Source: an uncultured Steroidobacter sp. (lineage in GTDB: Bacteria > Pseudomonadota > Gammaproteobacteria > Steroidobacterales > Steroidobacteraceae). From it: a stretch of DNA of 64,000 bases. The stretch is taken from NCBI GenBank assembly GCA_937864115.1, contig CALMII010000057.1, forward strand, positions 61,363 to 125,362, in the 5' to 3' direction. This document shows, in pieces, positions 33,908 through 42,305 of the stretch. The notes beneath the pieces are model-generated. The model did not search any database. It saw only the letters and a program-made list of their open reading frames with translations, and had not been told where the DNA came from. The position numbers were made by a program, and so were the translations under genes. Position 1 is the stretch's first letter. Every line of letters begins with the position of its first letter.

Positions 33908-35173
33908 TTACTTCAGGCTGCTTTGCCGGATCGGACGATCCGTATCGCGGGTCGAGTCATCCTTGAGCAGGCCGAGCGCGAGCCCGGTTTCATAGTCGAT
34001 GCCCGCCACCTTCGGCGCGTCGGCCGCCTGCTTCGCATCGATCACCACGTCCGGCGTGATGCCGACCTTGTGGATCGACACGCCCGACGGCGTGTAGTAA
34101 CGCGAGGTGGTGAGCTTGACGGCATGACCATCCGACAGCGGCATCACGGTCTGCACCGAACCTTTGCCGTAGGTCTGCTGACCGAGGATGGTCGCGCGAT
34201 GATGATCCTTGAGTGCGCCGGCCACGATTTCCGACGCCGACGCCGAACCGCCGTTGACCAGCACTACCAGCGGCGCGCCGTTCAGCGCATCGCCGGGTTG
34301 CGCATCCATTTCGAACTTCGCATCGGCGGCGCGGCCGTTCGCCGTGACGATGATGCCGTCTTCGAGGAAGACGTCGGAGACGCCGATCGCTGCTTCGAGC
34401 AGGCCGCCGGGATTGTCGCGCAGGTCCAGCACCAGTCCGTGCAGCTCGCTGCCGTTGCGGCGCTTCAGCTGTGCAATGGCCTTTTCCAGATCGGGTGTGG
34501 TGGTCTCGCTGAAATGCGAAATCTGCACATAGCCGATGCCCGGTTCGAGCAATTTTTCTTTGACGCTGTGCACCTGCACGTTGGCGCGCGCCAGCGTGAA
34601 CTGCAGCGGCTGCGGCGTCTCGCGACGGGCGATGGTGATCTTGACCATCGAGCCCGGCTTGCCGCGCATGCGATCGATGGTGTCGTCGAGATTCTCGACG
34701 CTGACCGGCACTTCGTCGACGGCGACGATGGTGTCGCCGGCGAGCACGCCGGCGAGCGCTGCCGGGCCGCCTTCGATCGGCGAGACGACATTCACGGCGC
34801 CGTTCTCCAGCGCCACTTCGATGCCGACGCCGGAGTATTCGCCCGCGGTGCTGATGCGGATTTCGTTCAGCTCTTCGGCATTGAGGAAGGAGGAGTGCGG
34901 ATCGAGATCGCCGACGAGTCCGCGGATGGCGGCTTCGATGAGTTCTTCGTCGGAGACATCGTCGACGTAGTCCTTGCGGACGAGTTCGAGGACTTCGGCG
35001 AGCAGTCGCGCGTCCTGCCAGCGCATGGGTTTGTCGGTGGCGGCGACCGGCTGTTCCGGTGCGATGCGTCGTTCGGCCTGGACGCTCGGGCCGACGGAGA
35101 GGCCGGCACCCAGCACGACGCCGAGCATCACCAGCAACAACACGCGAAAGGGTCGGGGAAATCGGTTCACGGT
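33908..35173 (-). CDS. C-terminal processing peptidase (S41 family)
   Basis: About 421 residues: signal segment RVLLLVMLGVVLGAGLSV, an N-terminal helical part (LAEVLELVRKDYVDDVSDEEL), a PDZ domain around GVGIEVALENGAVNVVSPIE, then the S41 protease. Catalytic Ser is in GGSASASEIVAGAL and the Lys in TYGKGSVQT. Periplasmic tail-specific protease of the CtpA/Prc type; in gammaproteobacteria such enzymes trim peptidoglycan hydrolases. The start is uncertain: GTG 35173 gives a normal signal peptide, GTG 35236 would add 21 residues; neither has a clear Shine-Dalgarno. Confidence 0.9.
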   Translation of the reverse strand, partial: TVNRFPRPFRVLLLVMLGVVLGAGLSVGPSVQAERRIAPEQPVAATDKPMRWQDARLLAEVLELVRKDYVDDVSDEELIEAAIRGLVGDLDPHSSFLNAEELNEIRISTAGEYSGVGIEVALENGAVNVVSPIEGGPAALAGVLAGDTIVAVDEVPVSVENLDDTIDRMRGKPGSMVKITIARRETPQPLQFTLARANVQVHSVKEKLLEPGIGYVQISHFSETTTPDLEKAIAQLKRRNGSELHGLVLDLRDNPGGLLEAAIGVSDVFLEDGIIVTANGRAADAKFEMDAQPGDALNGAPLVVLVNGGSASASEIVAGALKDHHRATILGQQTYGKGSVQTVMPLSDGHAVKLTTSRYYTPSGVSIHKVGITPDVVIDAKQAADAPKVAGIDYETGLALGLLKDDSTRDTDRPIRQSSLK

Positions 35174-35286
35174 CACTGCACTTATGGATCGAAGGCCGCC
35201 ATCAATATACAGCCGGCGTCGGCGGCTTAACGCCACTAAACGGCGCAGGCATTCCCTGAATCCCGTATGCCACCGGCTCGGTCTGT

Positions 35287-35354
35287 TTCTTCCTGTAGGT
35301 CAGGCTTTAGCCTGACTGTTTTCAGGCCGGCTGAAGCCGGCCCCACAGGAAGAA
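35287..35354. repeat. Family A REP/BIME-like element, copy 4
   Basis: GTAG plus GTCAGGCTTTAGCCTGAC (35299-35316), then GGCCGGCTGAAGCCGGCC (35325-35342) with CCACAGG. The flanks TTCTTCCTGT and ACAGGAAGAA are also inverted repeats. It lies between ctpA and the EAL gene. Confidence 0.87.
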
Positions 35355-35360
35355 GAAAAG

Positions 35361-37676
35361 TCAGCCGGCGAGCCGCGCCATGAGCGGCGAGCCGGACACG
35401 CGCGTCACGCCGGGCGCGCCGCGCAGGATTTCCTGCAGCACCGCTTCCAGCGCCCGCGGCCGGCCGATCGCAAAGCCCTGCGCATAGTCGACGCCGAGCC
35501 GGCCGACGGCAGCGAGGATCGCTTCGCTTTCGATGCTCTCGGCGGTCGTCCTGAGATTCATCGACTGCGCGAGCTGCACGATCGCCGTCACGGTGGCCTG
35601 CGAGCGCGAGCCCGTGGCGAGATCGCGGATGAGCGCGCCGTCGATCTTCAGATCGGACACCGGCAGCGACTTGAGATAGGTGAGCGAGGACAGGCCGCGC
35701 CCGAAATCATCGAGCGCGATGCCGTGACCCAGGCCCTGCACGCGGCGGATCAGCGTCTCGGCGCGCACGATGTTGGCCACCGCGGCGGTTTCGGTGATCT
35801 CGAACGACAGCAGGCCCGGCGGCAGTTCGTACTCGCGCAGCTTGGCTTCGAGGAAGTCCGGGAAATTCTCGTCGCTGACGGACTGGCTCGACAGGTTGAT
35901 GGCGAAATGCGCGCCGAGGCCCTGCAGCGCCGGCGCGGCCGACGAGAGGATTTCCAGCGCGTATTGAATGACCCAGCGATCGATGTCGGAGGCGATGCCG
36001 TGGCGCTCGGCCGAGAGGATGAACTTGTCGGGCGAGACGCTTTCGCCGGAGGCGTCGATCATGCGCAGCAGCAGTTCGAAGCGGCGCGCCGGCTCCTGCG
36101 AATTCAGTCTGACGATCGACTGCGCTTCCATGCGGAAGCGATCGTTGGCAATCGCCTCGCGCAGATCGCCGGCCGGCGTTGCATCCTCGAAACGCGGTCC
36201 TTCGAGAACCGGCGCAACTGCGGCGACGGTTTCCAGTATCGGCACCGCGACCGGCGGCGTTTCGATCGCTGCCGCTGGCGGCACCGGTTCCTGATACAGC
36301 TCGACTCGTCCGCGACCGCGCTGCTTGGCCGACTTGCAGGCGACTTCGGCCGTGGCGAGTGCGTGCGACAGCGGCAGGCGCGTTTCCGGCACGACGGCGA
36401 GGCCGAAACTCATGGACAGCGCGATGCGTTGGCCTTCGTGACGGAAATCGAGCTGTTCGATGCTCTCGACCAGGCTGCTGAAAAATTCCTCCGCCGCCTG
36501 CTGCGGCGTATCCGGCAGGAACAGCGCGAAGCGATCGCCCGAGATGCGCGAGGCAATCACGCTGCGCGGCAGATTGACGCGGATGGTTTCGGCGATGCGC
36601 GCCAGCACCTGATCGCCGACGTGCATGCCGTGGTTGTCGTTGATGACGTGCAGGCGATCGACGTCGGCATAGCCCACGCAGTGCCGGTCTTTCGGTCCCT
36701 GCGCGAGCGTGGCGAGCGCGCGGCGTTCGAACGCAGGGCGCGTGAGCAGGCCGGTCGCCGGGTCGTAGGAATTCTGCAGCACGTACGCGATGCGGCGCGC
36801 CAGCATTTCGACGATGCGCACCTGGCGCAGCTCGAAATCGGGCGCCGAATGCGGACGGAACAGCAAGAGGATGCCCGACACCGGTTCCGCGCCGTGACGG
36901 ATCGGACAGGCGAGGATCTTGTACGGCAGCGTGCCGAGCGGACTGTTCGGCGGCGCCTTGTTGAGCGTCAGCGTGCGGCGCTGCACCTGCGCCCAGGCGA
37001 ACAGATGGCGCTGCGTGCGATCGAGCAACTCCGCATCGGCGCGACGCTGCGCCGTGGCGAAGACCGTGGCGGCGATTTTTTTCTCCGGCACGAACAGCGC
37101 GCCCGCGGCGCAGTCGAGGTGATCGACACAGCTGCGCACGAGCTGGGTGAAATCATCGCTCTCGCCTTCTTCGGCGGCGCCGTTCGAATCGAGCAGCAGG
37201 GCGAGATCGCCGTCGCGCAGCGGCGCGCTCTGCGGCGTCTCCTCGACGGGGTTCTGATTGACGAGTTCGCGCGTCAGCACCTGCAGCGCCGGACGCAGCA
37301 GGCCGACCATCAGCGAGAACGGACGCGCGCCGCCGCTGCCGTCGCGACAGGACAGCGCGACCGCACCCAGCAGGTGAGCACCTTCGCGCAGGATGAAGAC
37401 GTAGGCGGTTTCGCCGTCCCAGGAACGGGCGAAGCCGTCGCGTTCGGATGGATCGGGATCGGGGCTGCGCGCCGCGTTGAGCGCTTCTTCGACGACCTGC
37501 GGCAGGTCGGGGCCTTCGCAGCCGTCGGAAAGCCACAGCGGGGTGGCGAGGTGATCGTAGATGCCGATGCACAGCGCCCGCGGCATCAGCATTTTCATCA
37601 GCTGGCCGTAGGGGTCGAGCGAGGTCGACAGCGACTGCGCTTCCACCGTGTCTTCGTCGTCGAGAATCGTCGCCAT
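35361..37676 (-). CDS. GAF-GGDEF-EAL protein, probable c-di-GMP phosphodiesterase
   Basis: 771 soluble residues: an N-terminal region of unknown fold (1-150), a GAF-like sensor (about 165-310), a degenerate GGDEF domain with SGDRF at the active site (probably non-cyclase), and an EAL domain (about 510-760). EAL residues kept: Glu and Arg in ELLLRM, INLSSQSV, FEITETAAV, DDFGRGLSSLTYLK, LKIDG and YAQGF; the usual AEGVE reads AESIE. It likely degrades c-di-GMP, with the dead GGDEF domain as regulator. Genes for a diguanylate cyclase, CtpA and EnvC are its neighbours on the same strand. Confidence 0.88.
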   Translation of the reverse strand: MATILDDEDTVEAQSLSTSLDPYGQLMKMLMPRALCIGIYDHLATPLWLSDGCEGPDLPQVVEEALNAARSPDPDPSERDGFARSWDGETAYVFILREGAHLLGAVALSCRDGSGGARPFSLMVGLLRPALQVLTRELVNQNPVEETPQSAPLRDGDLALLLDSNGAAEEGESDDFTQLVRSCVDHLDCAAGALFVPEKKIAATVFATAQRRADAELLDRTQRHLFAWAQVQRRTLTLNKAPPNSPLGTLPYKILACPIRHGAEPVSGILLLFRPHSAPDFELRQVRIVEMLARRIAYVLQNSYDPATGLLTRPAFERRALATLAQGPKDRHCVGYADVDRLHVINDNHGMHVGDQVLARIAETIRVNLPRSVIASRISGDRFALFLPDTPQQAAEEFFSSLVESIEQLDFRHEGQRIALSMSFGLAVVPETRLPLSHALATAEVACKSAKQRGRGRVELYQEPVPPAAAIETPPVAVPILETVAAVAPVLEGPRFEDATPAGDLREAIANDRFRMEAQSIVRLNSQEPARRFELLLRMIDASGESVSPDKFILSAERHGIASDIDRWVIQYALEILSSAAPALQGLGAHFAINLSSQSVSDENFPDFLEAKLREYELPPGLLSFEITETAAVANIVRAETLIRRVQGLGHGIALDDFGRGLSSLTYLKSLPVSDLKIDGALIRDLATGSRSQATVTAIVQLAQSMNLRTTAESIESEAILAAVGRLGVDYAQGFAIGRPRALEAVLQEILRGAPGVTRVSGSPLMARLAG

Positions 37677-37910
37677 CCGCTACTGCTTCCCACCCCGTGC
37701 GCCAGGGCATGTCGTTCGCGTTCTGGGAATGGATCATCCATCCGGGGATGCAGGGGTTCCTTGAAGTCGACCGCACTTTCGAGCGGCCGGTACGGTAATA
37801 ACATATCGTCGGCGCGATGTCGGCGAAACCCCCGTGACCGCAGTCACGCTTTCCCTGATTTCCTCCTTGTTTTTCCAGTGCAGCGCGTCACTGCAGCGTC
37901 GGCGAATCGC
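37677..37910. other. Gap between the EAL gene and envC
   Basis: Contains a small hairpin GTGACCGCAGTCAC (37833-37846) followed by pyrimidine-rich sequence. No gene seen. It probably holds the promoter of the EAL gene. Confidence 0.35.
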
Positions 37911-39071
37911 TCACGGTTTTCGCAGCCAGGGGGCGGGATCCAGGGCCTGCCGGCCCTGGCGGATTTCGAGGTAGAGACCCGGTTTGCCGAAGCCCGCGGC
38001 GTCGCCGACGGCGCCGAGCGCATCGCCCGCGGCGACCCGCTCGCCGACCTTGCGATAGAGCTGCTCGTTGTAGCCGTACAGGCTCATGAAGCCGCCGCCG
38101 TGATCCAGCACCAGCAGCAGGCCGAGACCGGGCAGCCAGTCGGCGTATACGACGCGACCGGGAAAGGGCGCGCGCACCTGCGTGCCCCGATCGGCGCCGA
38201 TGACCATGCCCTGCCATTTCAACGGGCCGCCCGCGCGGGTCTGTCCGAAACGGGCGAGGGCATTGCCTTTCACCGGCCAGGGCAGCTTGCCGCGGGCGCG
38301 CGCAAAGGGCTGATCGCCGTAGTCGGGAAATTCCTGGATCGCGCGGCGCAGCTGTTCGACGAGTTTTTCCAGCGCCTGCGCCTCGCGCCGCGCCTTGGCC
38401 AGTTCGTCGTTGCGCGTCTTGATCGTCGCCTGCACCTTCGCCAGCGTGAGCTTGCGCTGGTCGCGCGCGCCGGCCAGCGATTTCACTTCACTGGCCTGCT
38501 CGGTTTCGAGGGCCTTCAGCCGTGCCGCTTCGGCGCTGATGTTTTCGCTCAGCAATTCCAGGTGCGACAGGTGTTCGGTGATGGCGGTGATGCGCTCGGC
38601 GCGGGCGCGGCCGAAATAGCCGTACCAGGCCATGGTGCGGCCGAGTTGCGCCGGATCGCCCTGGTTCAGCAGCAGCTTGAGCTGTTCCTGACGCCCGTTC
38701 ATGTAGGCCGTACGCAATTCGCCGGCCAGCGCATCGCGCTCCGCATCGATTTTCTTCTGGGTGTCGGCACGTTCCGCCTGCAGCGACTTCAGGCGGGCCT
38801 CGGCGGCCTCGCGGCGTTCGCGCACGCCCGACAGCCGCTCGCGGGCGGACTGGACGGCGAGATCCGCCTGGCGCACTTCCTTGCTGAGCGAATCGCGTTT
38901 TTCCGCTTCGGCATGGATCGACCGGCGAATGGACTCGATCCGGCTGCGGACCTGCTTGAGTTCGCCTTCTTTGGCCGCCGGATCGGCCGCCGCGTGGACA
39001 GGCAGGCCGTTGCCCAGCCACAGGCCGATCGCGGCGATGGCGAGGCCCAATCCAATCCCTGCCCGCCGCAT
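37911..39071 (-). CDS. envC: Murein hydrolase activator EnvC (degenerate LytM domain)
   Basis: 386 residues: signal peptide to about residue 28, a long coiled coil (about 35-245) rich in Lys/Glu/Arg, then a C-terminal LytM/M23 fold. The zinc ligands of active M23 enzymes are replaced: the first His region reads WQGMVIGAD, the second LYGY, the third LYLEIR. That loss is the mark of EnvC-type activators, which switch on amidases AmiA/AmiB at the septum rather than cutting peptidoglycan. GGAGG lies 11 bases before ATG 39071. Divergent from yibN. Confidence 0.9.
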   Translation of the reverse strand: MRRAGIGLGLAIAAIGLWLGNGLPVHAAADPAAKEGELKQVRSRIESIRRSIHAEAEKRDSLSKEVRQADLAVQSARERLSGVRERREAAEARLKSLQAERADTQKKIDAERDALAGELRTAYMNGRQEQLKLLLNQGDPAQLGRTMAWYGYFGRARAERITAITEHLSHLELLSENISAEAARLKALETEQASEVKSLAGARDQRKLTLAKVQATIKTRNDELAKARREAQALEKLVEQLRRAIQEFPDYGDQPFARARGKLPWPVKGNALARFGQTRAGGPLKWQGMVIGADRGTQVRAPFPGRVVYADWLPGLGLLLVLDHGGGFMSLYGYNEQLYRKVGERVAAGDALGAVGDAAGFGKPGLYLEIRQGRQALDPAPWLRKP

Positions 39072-39139
39072 CGCTATACGAACCTCCCGCCGCATTCTGC
39101 AAAACCGCGCGCCGGGGCTGTGAGCCCGGGACCGGCTGC

Positions 39140-39145
39140 TATACT
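39140..39145 (+). promoter_or_regulatory. Possible -10 element for the yibN-grxC-secB-gpsA genes
   Basis: TATACT in the divergent envC/yibN region, about 125 bases before yibN; no clear -35. Confidence 0.35.
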
Positions 39146-39269
39146 TTGCGCCCTTTTTTGGGTGGGCCTCGGGGCCGGCAGGAAGCGGCGGCACGAGCCG
39201 CACGCCTTCCAACTCCCCGATTGAGCCCCATAGTCGCGTCTGACCCAACCGGACGGATGATCTGCAGCA

Positions 39270-39719
39270 ATGAGTCGATTTCTGGAATACATCACCAACC
39301 ATCCCTTCCTGATCGCGGCCGCGGCGATTCTGGCCGTTCTGGCGATCGTGATCGAGATCCGCGAGCGCGCCAAGGGTTCCTCGATGCTGGGCACCGGCGA
39401 TGCCGTGCGGCTCACGAACTCGGGCGCGCTGGTACTCGACGTGCGCGACGCGGGTGAATACGACGCCGGCCACATCATCGATGCGCGCAACATCCCGGCG
39501 AAGGAAATCGGCGAGCGCGCCGAGACGCTCAAGAAGTACAAGGACAAGCCCGTGGTGGTGTGCTGCGAAAACGGCTTCGCATCGGCCACCGCCGCGAAAG
39601 CACTCAAGGCCGCGGGTTTCAACAAGGTGGCGACGCTGCGCGGCGGACTGCGCACCTGGCGCCAGGAAAATCTGCCGCTGGTGAAGGGCAGCGGCAAGAA
39701 GGACGGGAAGCAGGCATGA
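39270..39719 (+). CDS. yibN: Membrane-anchored rhodanese-like protein (YibN type)
   Basis: 149 residues: an N-terminal membrane helix (about 13-30), then a rhodanese domain with LVLDVRDAGEYDAGHIIDARNI and the active-site loop VCCENGFAS, whose catalytic Cys is followed by a long-type loop. Sulfurtransferase substrate unknown. The gene order yibN-grxC-secB-gpsA is conserved in gammaproteobacteria, and the stop overlaps grxC by four bases. Confidence 0.9.
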   Translation: MSRFLEYITNHPFLIAAAAILAVLAIVIEIRERAKGSSMLGTGDAVRLTNSGALVLDVRDAGEYDAGHIIDARNIPAKEIGERAETLKKYKDKPVVVCCENGFASATAAKALKAAGFNKVATLRGGLRTWRQENLPLVKGSGKKDGKQA

Positions 39720-39985
39720 GCGCCGCACCCGTCGTCATGTATTCCACCGCGTACTGCGGCTACTGCCAGCGCGCGCGCAGCCTGCTCGAACGCAAGGGCG
39801 TCGCGGTGCAGGAAATCAAGGTCGATGAAGATGCGCGCGAGCGCGAGACGATGATGCGAAGAAGCGGCGGACGCCGCACGGTGCCGCAGATTTTCATCGG
39901 CGAGCGGCACGTTGGGGGATACGATGATCTGGCGGCGCTGGATCGTTCGGGCGAACTCGATCAATTGCTGATGAGCAAGACCTGA
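39716..39985 (+). CDS. grxC: Glutaredoxin 3
   Basis: An 89-residue dithiol glutaredoxin: active site CGYC (E. coli has CPYC), cis-Pro motif TVPQIFI, and glutathione-binding GGYDDL. It reduces protein and ribonucleotide reductase disulfides with glutathione. ATG 39716 overlaps the yibN stop (ATGA). secB follows after 61 bases. Confidence 0.93.
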   Translation: MSAAPVVMYSTAYCGYCQRARSLLERKGVAVQEIKVDEDARERETMMRRSGGRRTVPQIFIGERHVGGYDDLAALDRSGELDQLLMSKT

Positions 39986-40046
39986 AACGCCTTTCGCTGC
40001 GGCGAAACGGCCATTCATAAAATTCCACGACTGAGGATTAACGATC

Positions 40047-40556
40047 ATGGTTGACGAAGTTCCCCCCCAGGCGACCAACGGGCAGGTCGATCCGAATGCG
40101 CCGCAGTTCGCCCCGCAGGCGGTGTATCTGAAGGATGTGTCGTTCGAGGCGCCGATCGGTCCGCGCGTGGCGCCGAACTCGGCCAACCCGACCATCAGCC
40201 TGAACCTCAACACCTCCGTGAACGATCTCGGCGGCGACATGAAGGAAGTCGTGCTCACGGTGCGCGTCGAAGCCAAGGCCGCGGAAAAGACCGTGTGGCT
40301 GGTCGAGGCGCAGCAGGCCGGTGCTTTCGGCATGCGCAATGTGCCCGCGGCCGACGCGCAGCGTCTGCTCGGCATCTTCTGCCCGAACTACCTGCTGCCC
40401 TATGCGCGTCACGTGATTTCCGACCTGCTCACCAAGGGCGGCTTCCCGCCGTTCCTGCTGCCGCCGGTCAATTTCGAAGTGCTGTTCAATCAGGCCGCCG
40501 CACAGGCCGCACAACAGCAGGCGGGCGCTGCGCCGGCCGGCAACGCCGTGAACTGA
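40047..40556 (+). CDS. secB: Protein-export chaperone SecB
   Basis: A 169-residue cytoplasmic tetrameric chaperone that keeps precursors unfolded and hands them to SecA. Family segments: VYLKDVSFEAPIGP (N-terminal strand), LNLNTSVNDLGGDMKEVVLTV, GIFCPNYLLPYARHVISDLL and GGFPPFLLPPVNFEVLF. The C-terminal tail is Ala/Gln-rich. Located between grxC and gpsA as in E. coli. Confidence 0.96.
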   Translation: MVDEVPPQATNGQVDPNAPQFAPQAVYLKDVSFEAPIGPRVAPNSANPTISLNLNTSVNDLGGDMKEVVLTVRVEAKAAEKTVWLVEAQQAGAFGMRNVPAADAQRLLGIFCPNYLLPYARHVISDLLTKGGFPPFLLPPVNFEVLFNQAAAQAAQQQAGAAPAGNAVN

Positions 40557-40581
40557 TCGGCATCGCGCCGCAACGTTTCAC

Positions 40582-41616
40582 ATGAGCAGCACGCCGGAGA
40601 CAGGAGCGACACCGGCGCCTGCCAGGATCGCGATCGTCGGCGCCGGTTCCTGGGGAACGGCGCTGGCGATCCAGTTCGCCCGCGCGGGTTGCGTCACCAC
40701 GCTGTGGGGACGCGATCCGCACCACATGGCCGAACTGGCGCGCGACCGGCGCAATGCGCGTTACCTGCCTGACGCTCCCTTTCCCGAATCACTGACGGTC
40801 GATGCCGATCTCGCGCGCGTGCTCGCGGCGCATCGCGACATCGTCGTGTCGGTACCGAGTCACGCGCTGCGCGGCATGCTGGTCGAGCTTGCGCAGCATC
40901 GTCCCGCCTCCATGCGCCTGGCCTGGGCGACCAAGGGTTTCGAACTTTCGACCGGTCTCTTGCCGCACGAAGTAGCGGGGCAGGTGCTGGGCTCGGATGT
41001 GCCGACCGCAGTCATCTCCGGTCCGACGTTCGCGAAAGAAGTCGGCGCGGGGTTGCCGACGGCGATGACAGTCGCCTCGGCCGATGCCGAATTCGCAAGC
41101 GAACTCGCCAAGCGCATTTCGGGCCTGAATTTCCGCGCCTACACCTCCACCGACATCATCGGCGTGGAAATCGGCGGCGCGATCAAGAATGTACTCGCCA
41201 TCGGCGCGGGGCTGTCCGACGGGCTCGGCTTCGGCGCGAATACGCGCATCGCGCTGATCACGCGCGGGCTGGTCGAGATGACGCGGCTCGGCGTGGCGCT
41301 CGGCGCACACAAGGACACGTTCATGGGACTCGCCGGCCTGGGCGATCTCGTGCTCACGTGTACTGACAATCAATCGCGCAATCGCCGCTTCGGCCTCGCG
41401 CTTGCCGCGGGCGAACGCATCGACAGCGCACAGAAGGCCATCGGCCAGGTCGTCGAAGGCGTACTCGCCGCGCGCGCCGTTCGCGAAGTCGCTACACGCG
41501 CCAACGTCGAAATGCCGATCAGCGAGCAGATTTATCGCGTCGTCCATGAAGGCATTCCACCCAAGGACGCCGTCAAGGAACTCATGAGCCGGGCGCTCAA
41601 GCCTGAGCATTCCTGA
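40582..41616 (+). CDS. gpsA: Glycerol-3-phosphate dehydrogenase [NAD(P)+]
   Basis: A 344-residue cytoplasmic enzyme that reduces dihydroxyacetone phosphate to sn-glycerol 3-phosphate for phospholipid synthesis. The Rossmann motif is VGAGSWGTALA. The catalytic region reads GVEIGGAIKNVLAIGAGLSDG (Lys in IKN) and GLAGLGDLVLTCTDNQSRN. It ends the yibN-grxC-secB-gpsA block; its stop lies two bases before a family B repeat. Confidence 0.96.
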   Translation: MSSTPETGATPAPARIAIVGAGSWGTALAIQFARAGCVTTLWGRDPHHMAELARDRRNARYLPDAPFPESLTVDADLARVLAAHRDIVVSVPSHALRGMLVELAQHRPASMRLAWATKGFELSTGLLPHEVAGQVLGSDVPTAVISGPTFAKEVGAGLPTAMTVASADAEFASELAKRISGLNFRAYTSTDIIGVEIGGAIKNVLAIGAGLSDGLGFGANTRIALITRGLVEMTRLGVALGAHKDTFMGLAGLGDLVLTCTDNQSRNRRFGLALAAGERIDSAQKAIGQVVEGVLAARAVREVATRANVEMPISEQIYRVVHEGIPPKDAVKELMSRALKPEHS

Positions 41617-41617
41617 A

Positions 41618-41792
41618 GTTTCACACGGAGTTCACGGAGAACACGGAGATTCGGAAGAAGAGAAGAAAGTCTCCACGGGGGACACGGGGAACACGGGGCT
41701 CGGAACAGAATGAATTTCCTTTTCCCCGTGCTCCCCGTGTCCCCCGTGGAGAATTCTTCTTCTCCGTGTTCTCCGTGAACTCCGTGTGAAAC
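41618..41792. repeat. Family B nested inverted repeat, copy 2 (175 bases)
   Basis: GTTTCACACGGAG... (41618 on, three CACGGAG units with 9-base period) pairs with the CTCCGTG units ending GTGTGAAAC (41757-41792). The inner CACGGGG units (41674-41698) pair with CCCCGTG units (41722-41748). It fills the convergent junction between gpsA and trmL from end to end. Confidence 0.93.
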
Positions 41793-41798
41793 CCTTCT

Positions 41799-42254
41799 TC
41801 ATCCGAAATCCTGCTGCCGCCACGCCTCATAGGTAACGACGGCGACGGCGTTCGACAGGTTCAGGCTGCGGTTGCCCGGTCGCATGGGAATGCGCAGGCG
41901 CTGCTCCGGCGGACACCGCTCCAGCACGTCCTGCGGCAGACCGCGGGTTTCCGGGCCGAAGACGAATGCGTCGCCGGCGGCGAAGCGCGGCGTGTCGTAA
42001 CGAACCGTGCCGCGCGTCGAAATCGCGAACCAGCGGGGCGCGCCGATCGCAGTGAGGCACTGGTCCAGCGAATCCCATTGCCGCACGTGCGCCAGCTCGG
42101 CGTAGTCCATGCCGGCGCGGCGCACGGCCTTCTCGTCGAGATCGAAGGCGATCGGCCGGATGAGATGCAGATGCGCGCCCGCATTGGCGCTCATGCGGAT
42201 GACGTTGCCGGTGTTGGGCGGAATTTCCGGCTGGAACAGGATCAGGTGGAACAT
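41799..42254 (-). CDS. trmL: tRNA (cytidine(34)-2'-O)-methyltransferase TrmL
   Basis: A 151-residue SPOUT methyltransferase that 2'-O-methylates the wobble base of tRNA-Leu isoacceptors. Motif 1 is NTGNVIRMSANAGAHLHLI; the trefoil-knot motifs are FVFGPETRGLP and IPMRPGNRSLNLSNAVAVVTYEAWRQ. Length is typical. It ends six bases from the family B repeat and is divergent from the dihydroorotate dehydrogenase gene. Confidence 0.95.
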   Translation of the reverse strand: MFHLILFQPEIPPNTGNVIRMSANAGAHLHLIRPIAFDLDEKAVRRAGMDYAELAHVRQWDSLDQCLTAIGAPRWFAISTRGTVRYDTPRFAAGDAFVFGPETRGLPQDVLERCPPEQRLRIPMRPGNRSLNLSNAVAVVTYEAWRQQDFG

Positions 42255-42262
42255 GCGGTGAC

Positions 42263-42288
42263 GGGCTACTGGCTACAGGCTACGGGCC
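42263..42288. repeat. Short GGCTAC tandem (family D-like)
   Basis: Three GGCTAC(T/A/G) heptamers in the divergent trmL/dihydroorotate dehydrogenase gap. Same 7-base period as family D but different sequence and no second arm. Confidence 0.6.
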
Positions 42289-42305
42289 AGAGCAGAATGC
42301 GATCT

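Noticed and set aside
35724..39224. An 1166-codon open frame on the plus strand
   Set aside because: It runs antisense to the EAL protein and EnvC genes, which have clear family motifs. It has no recognisable domain and reflects high GC codon structure.
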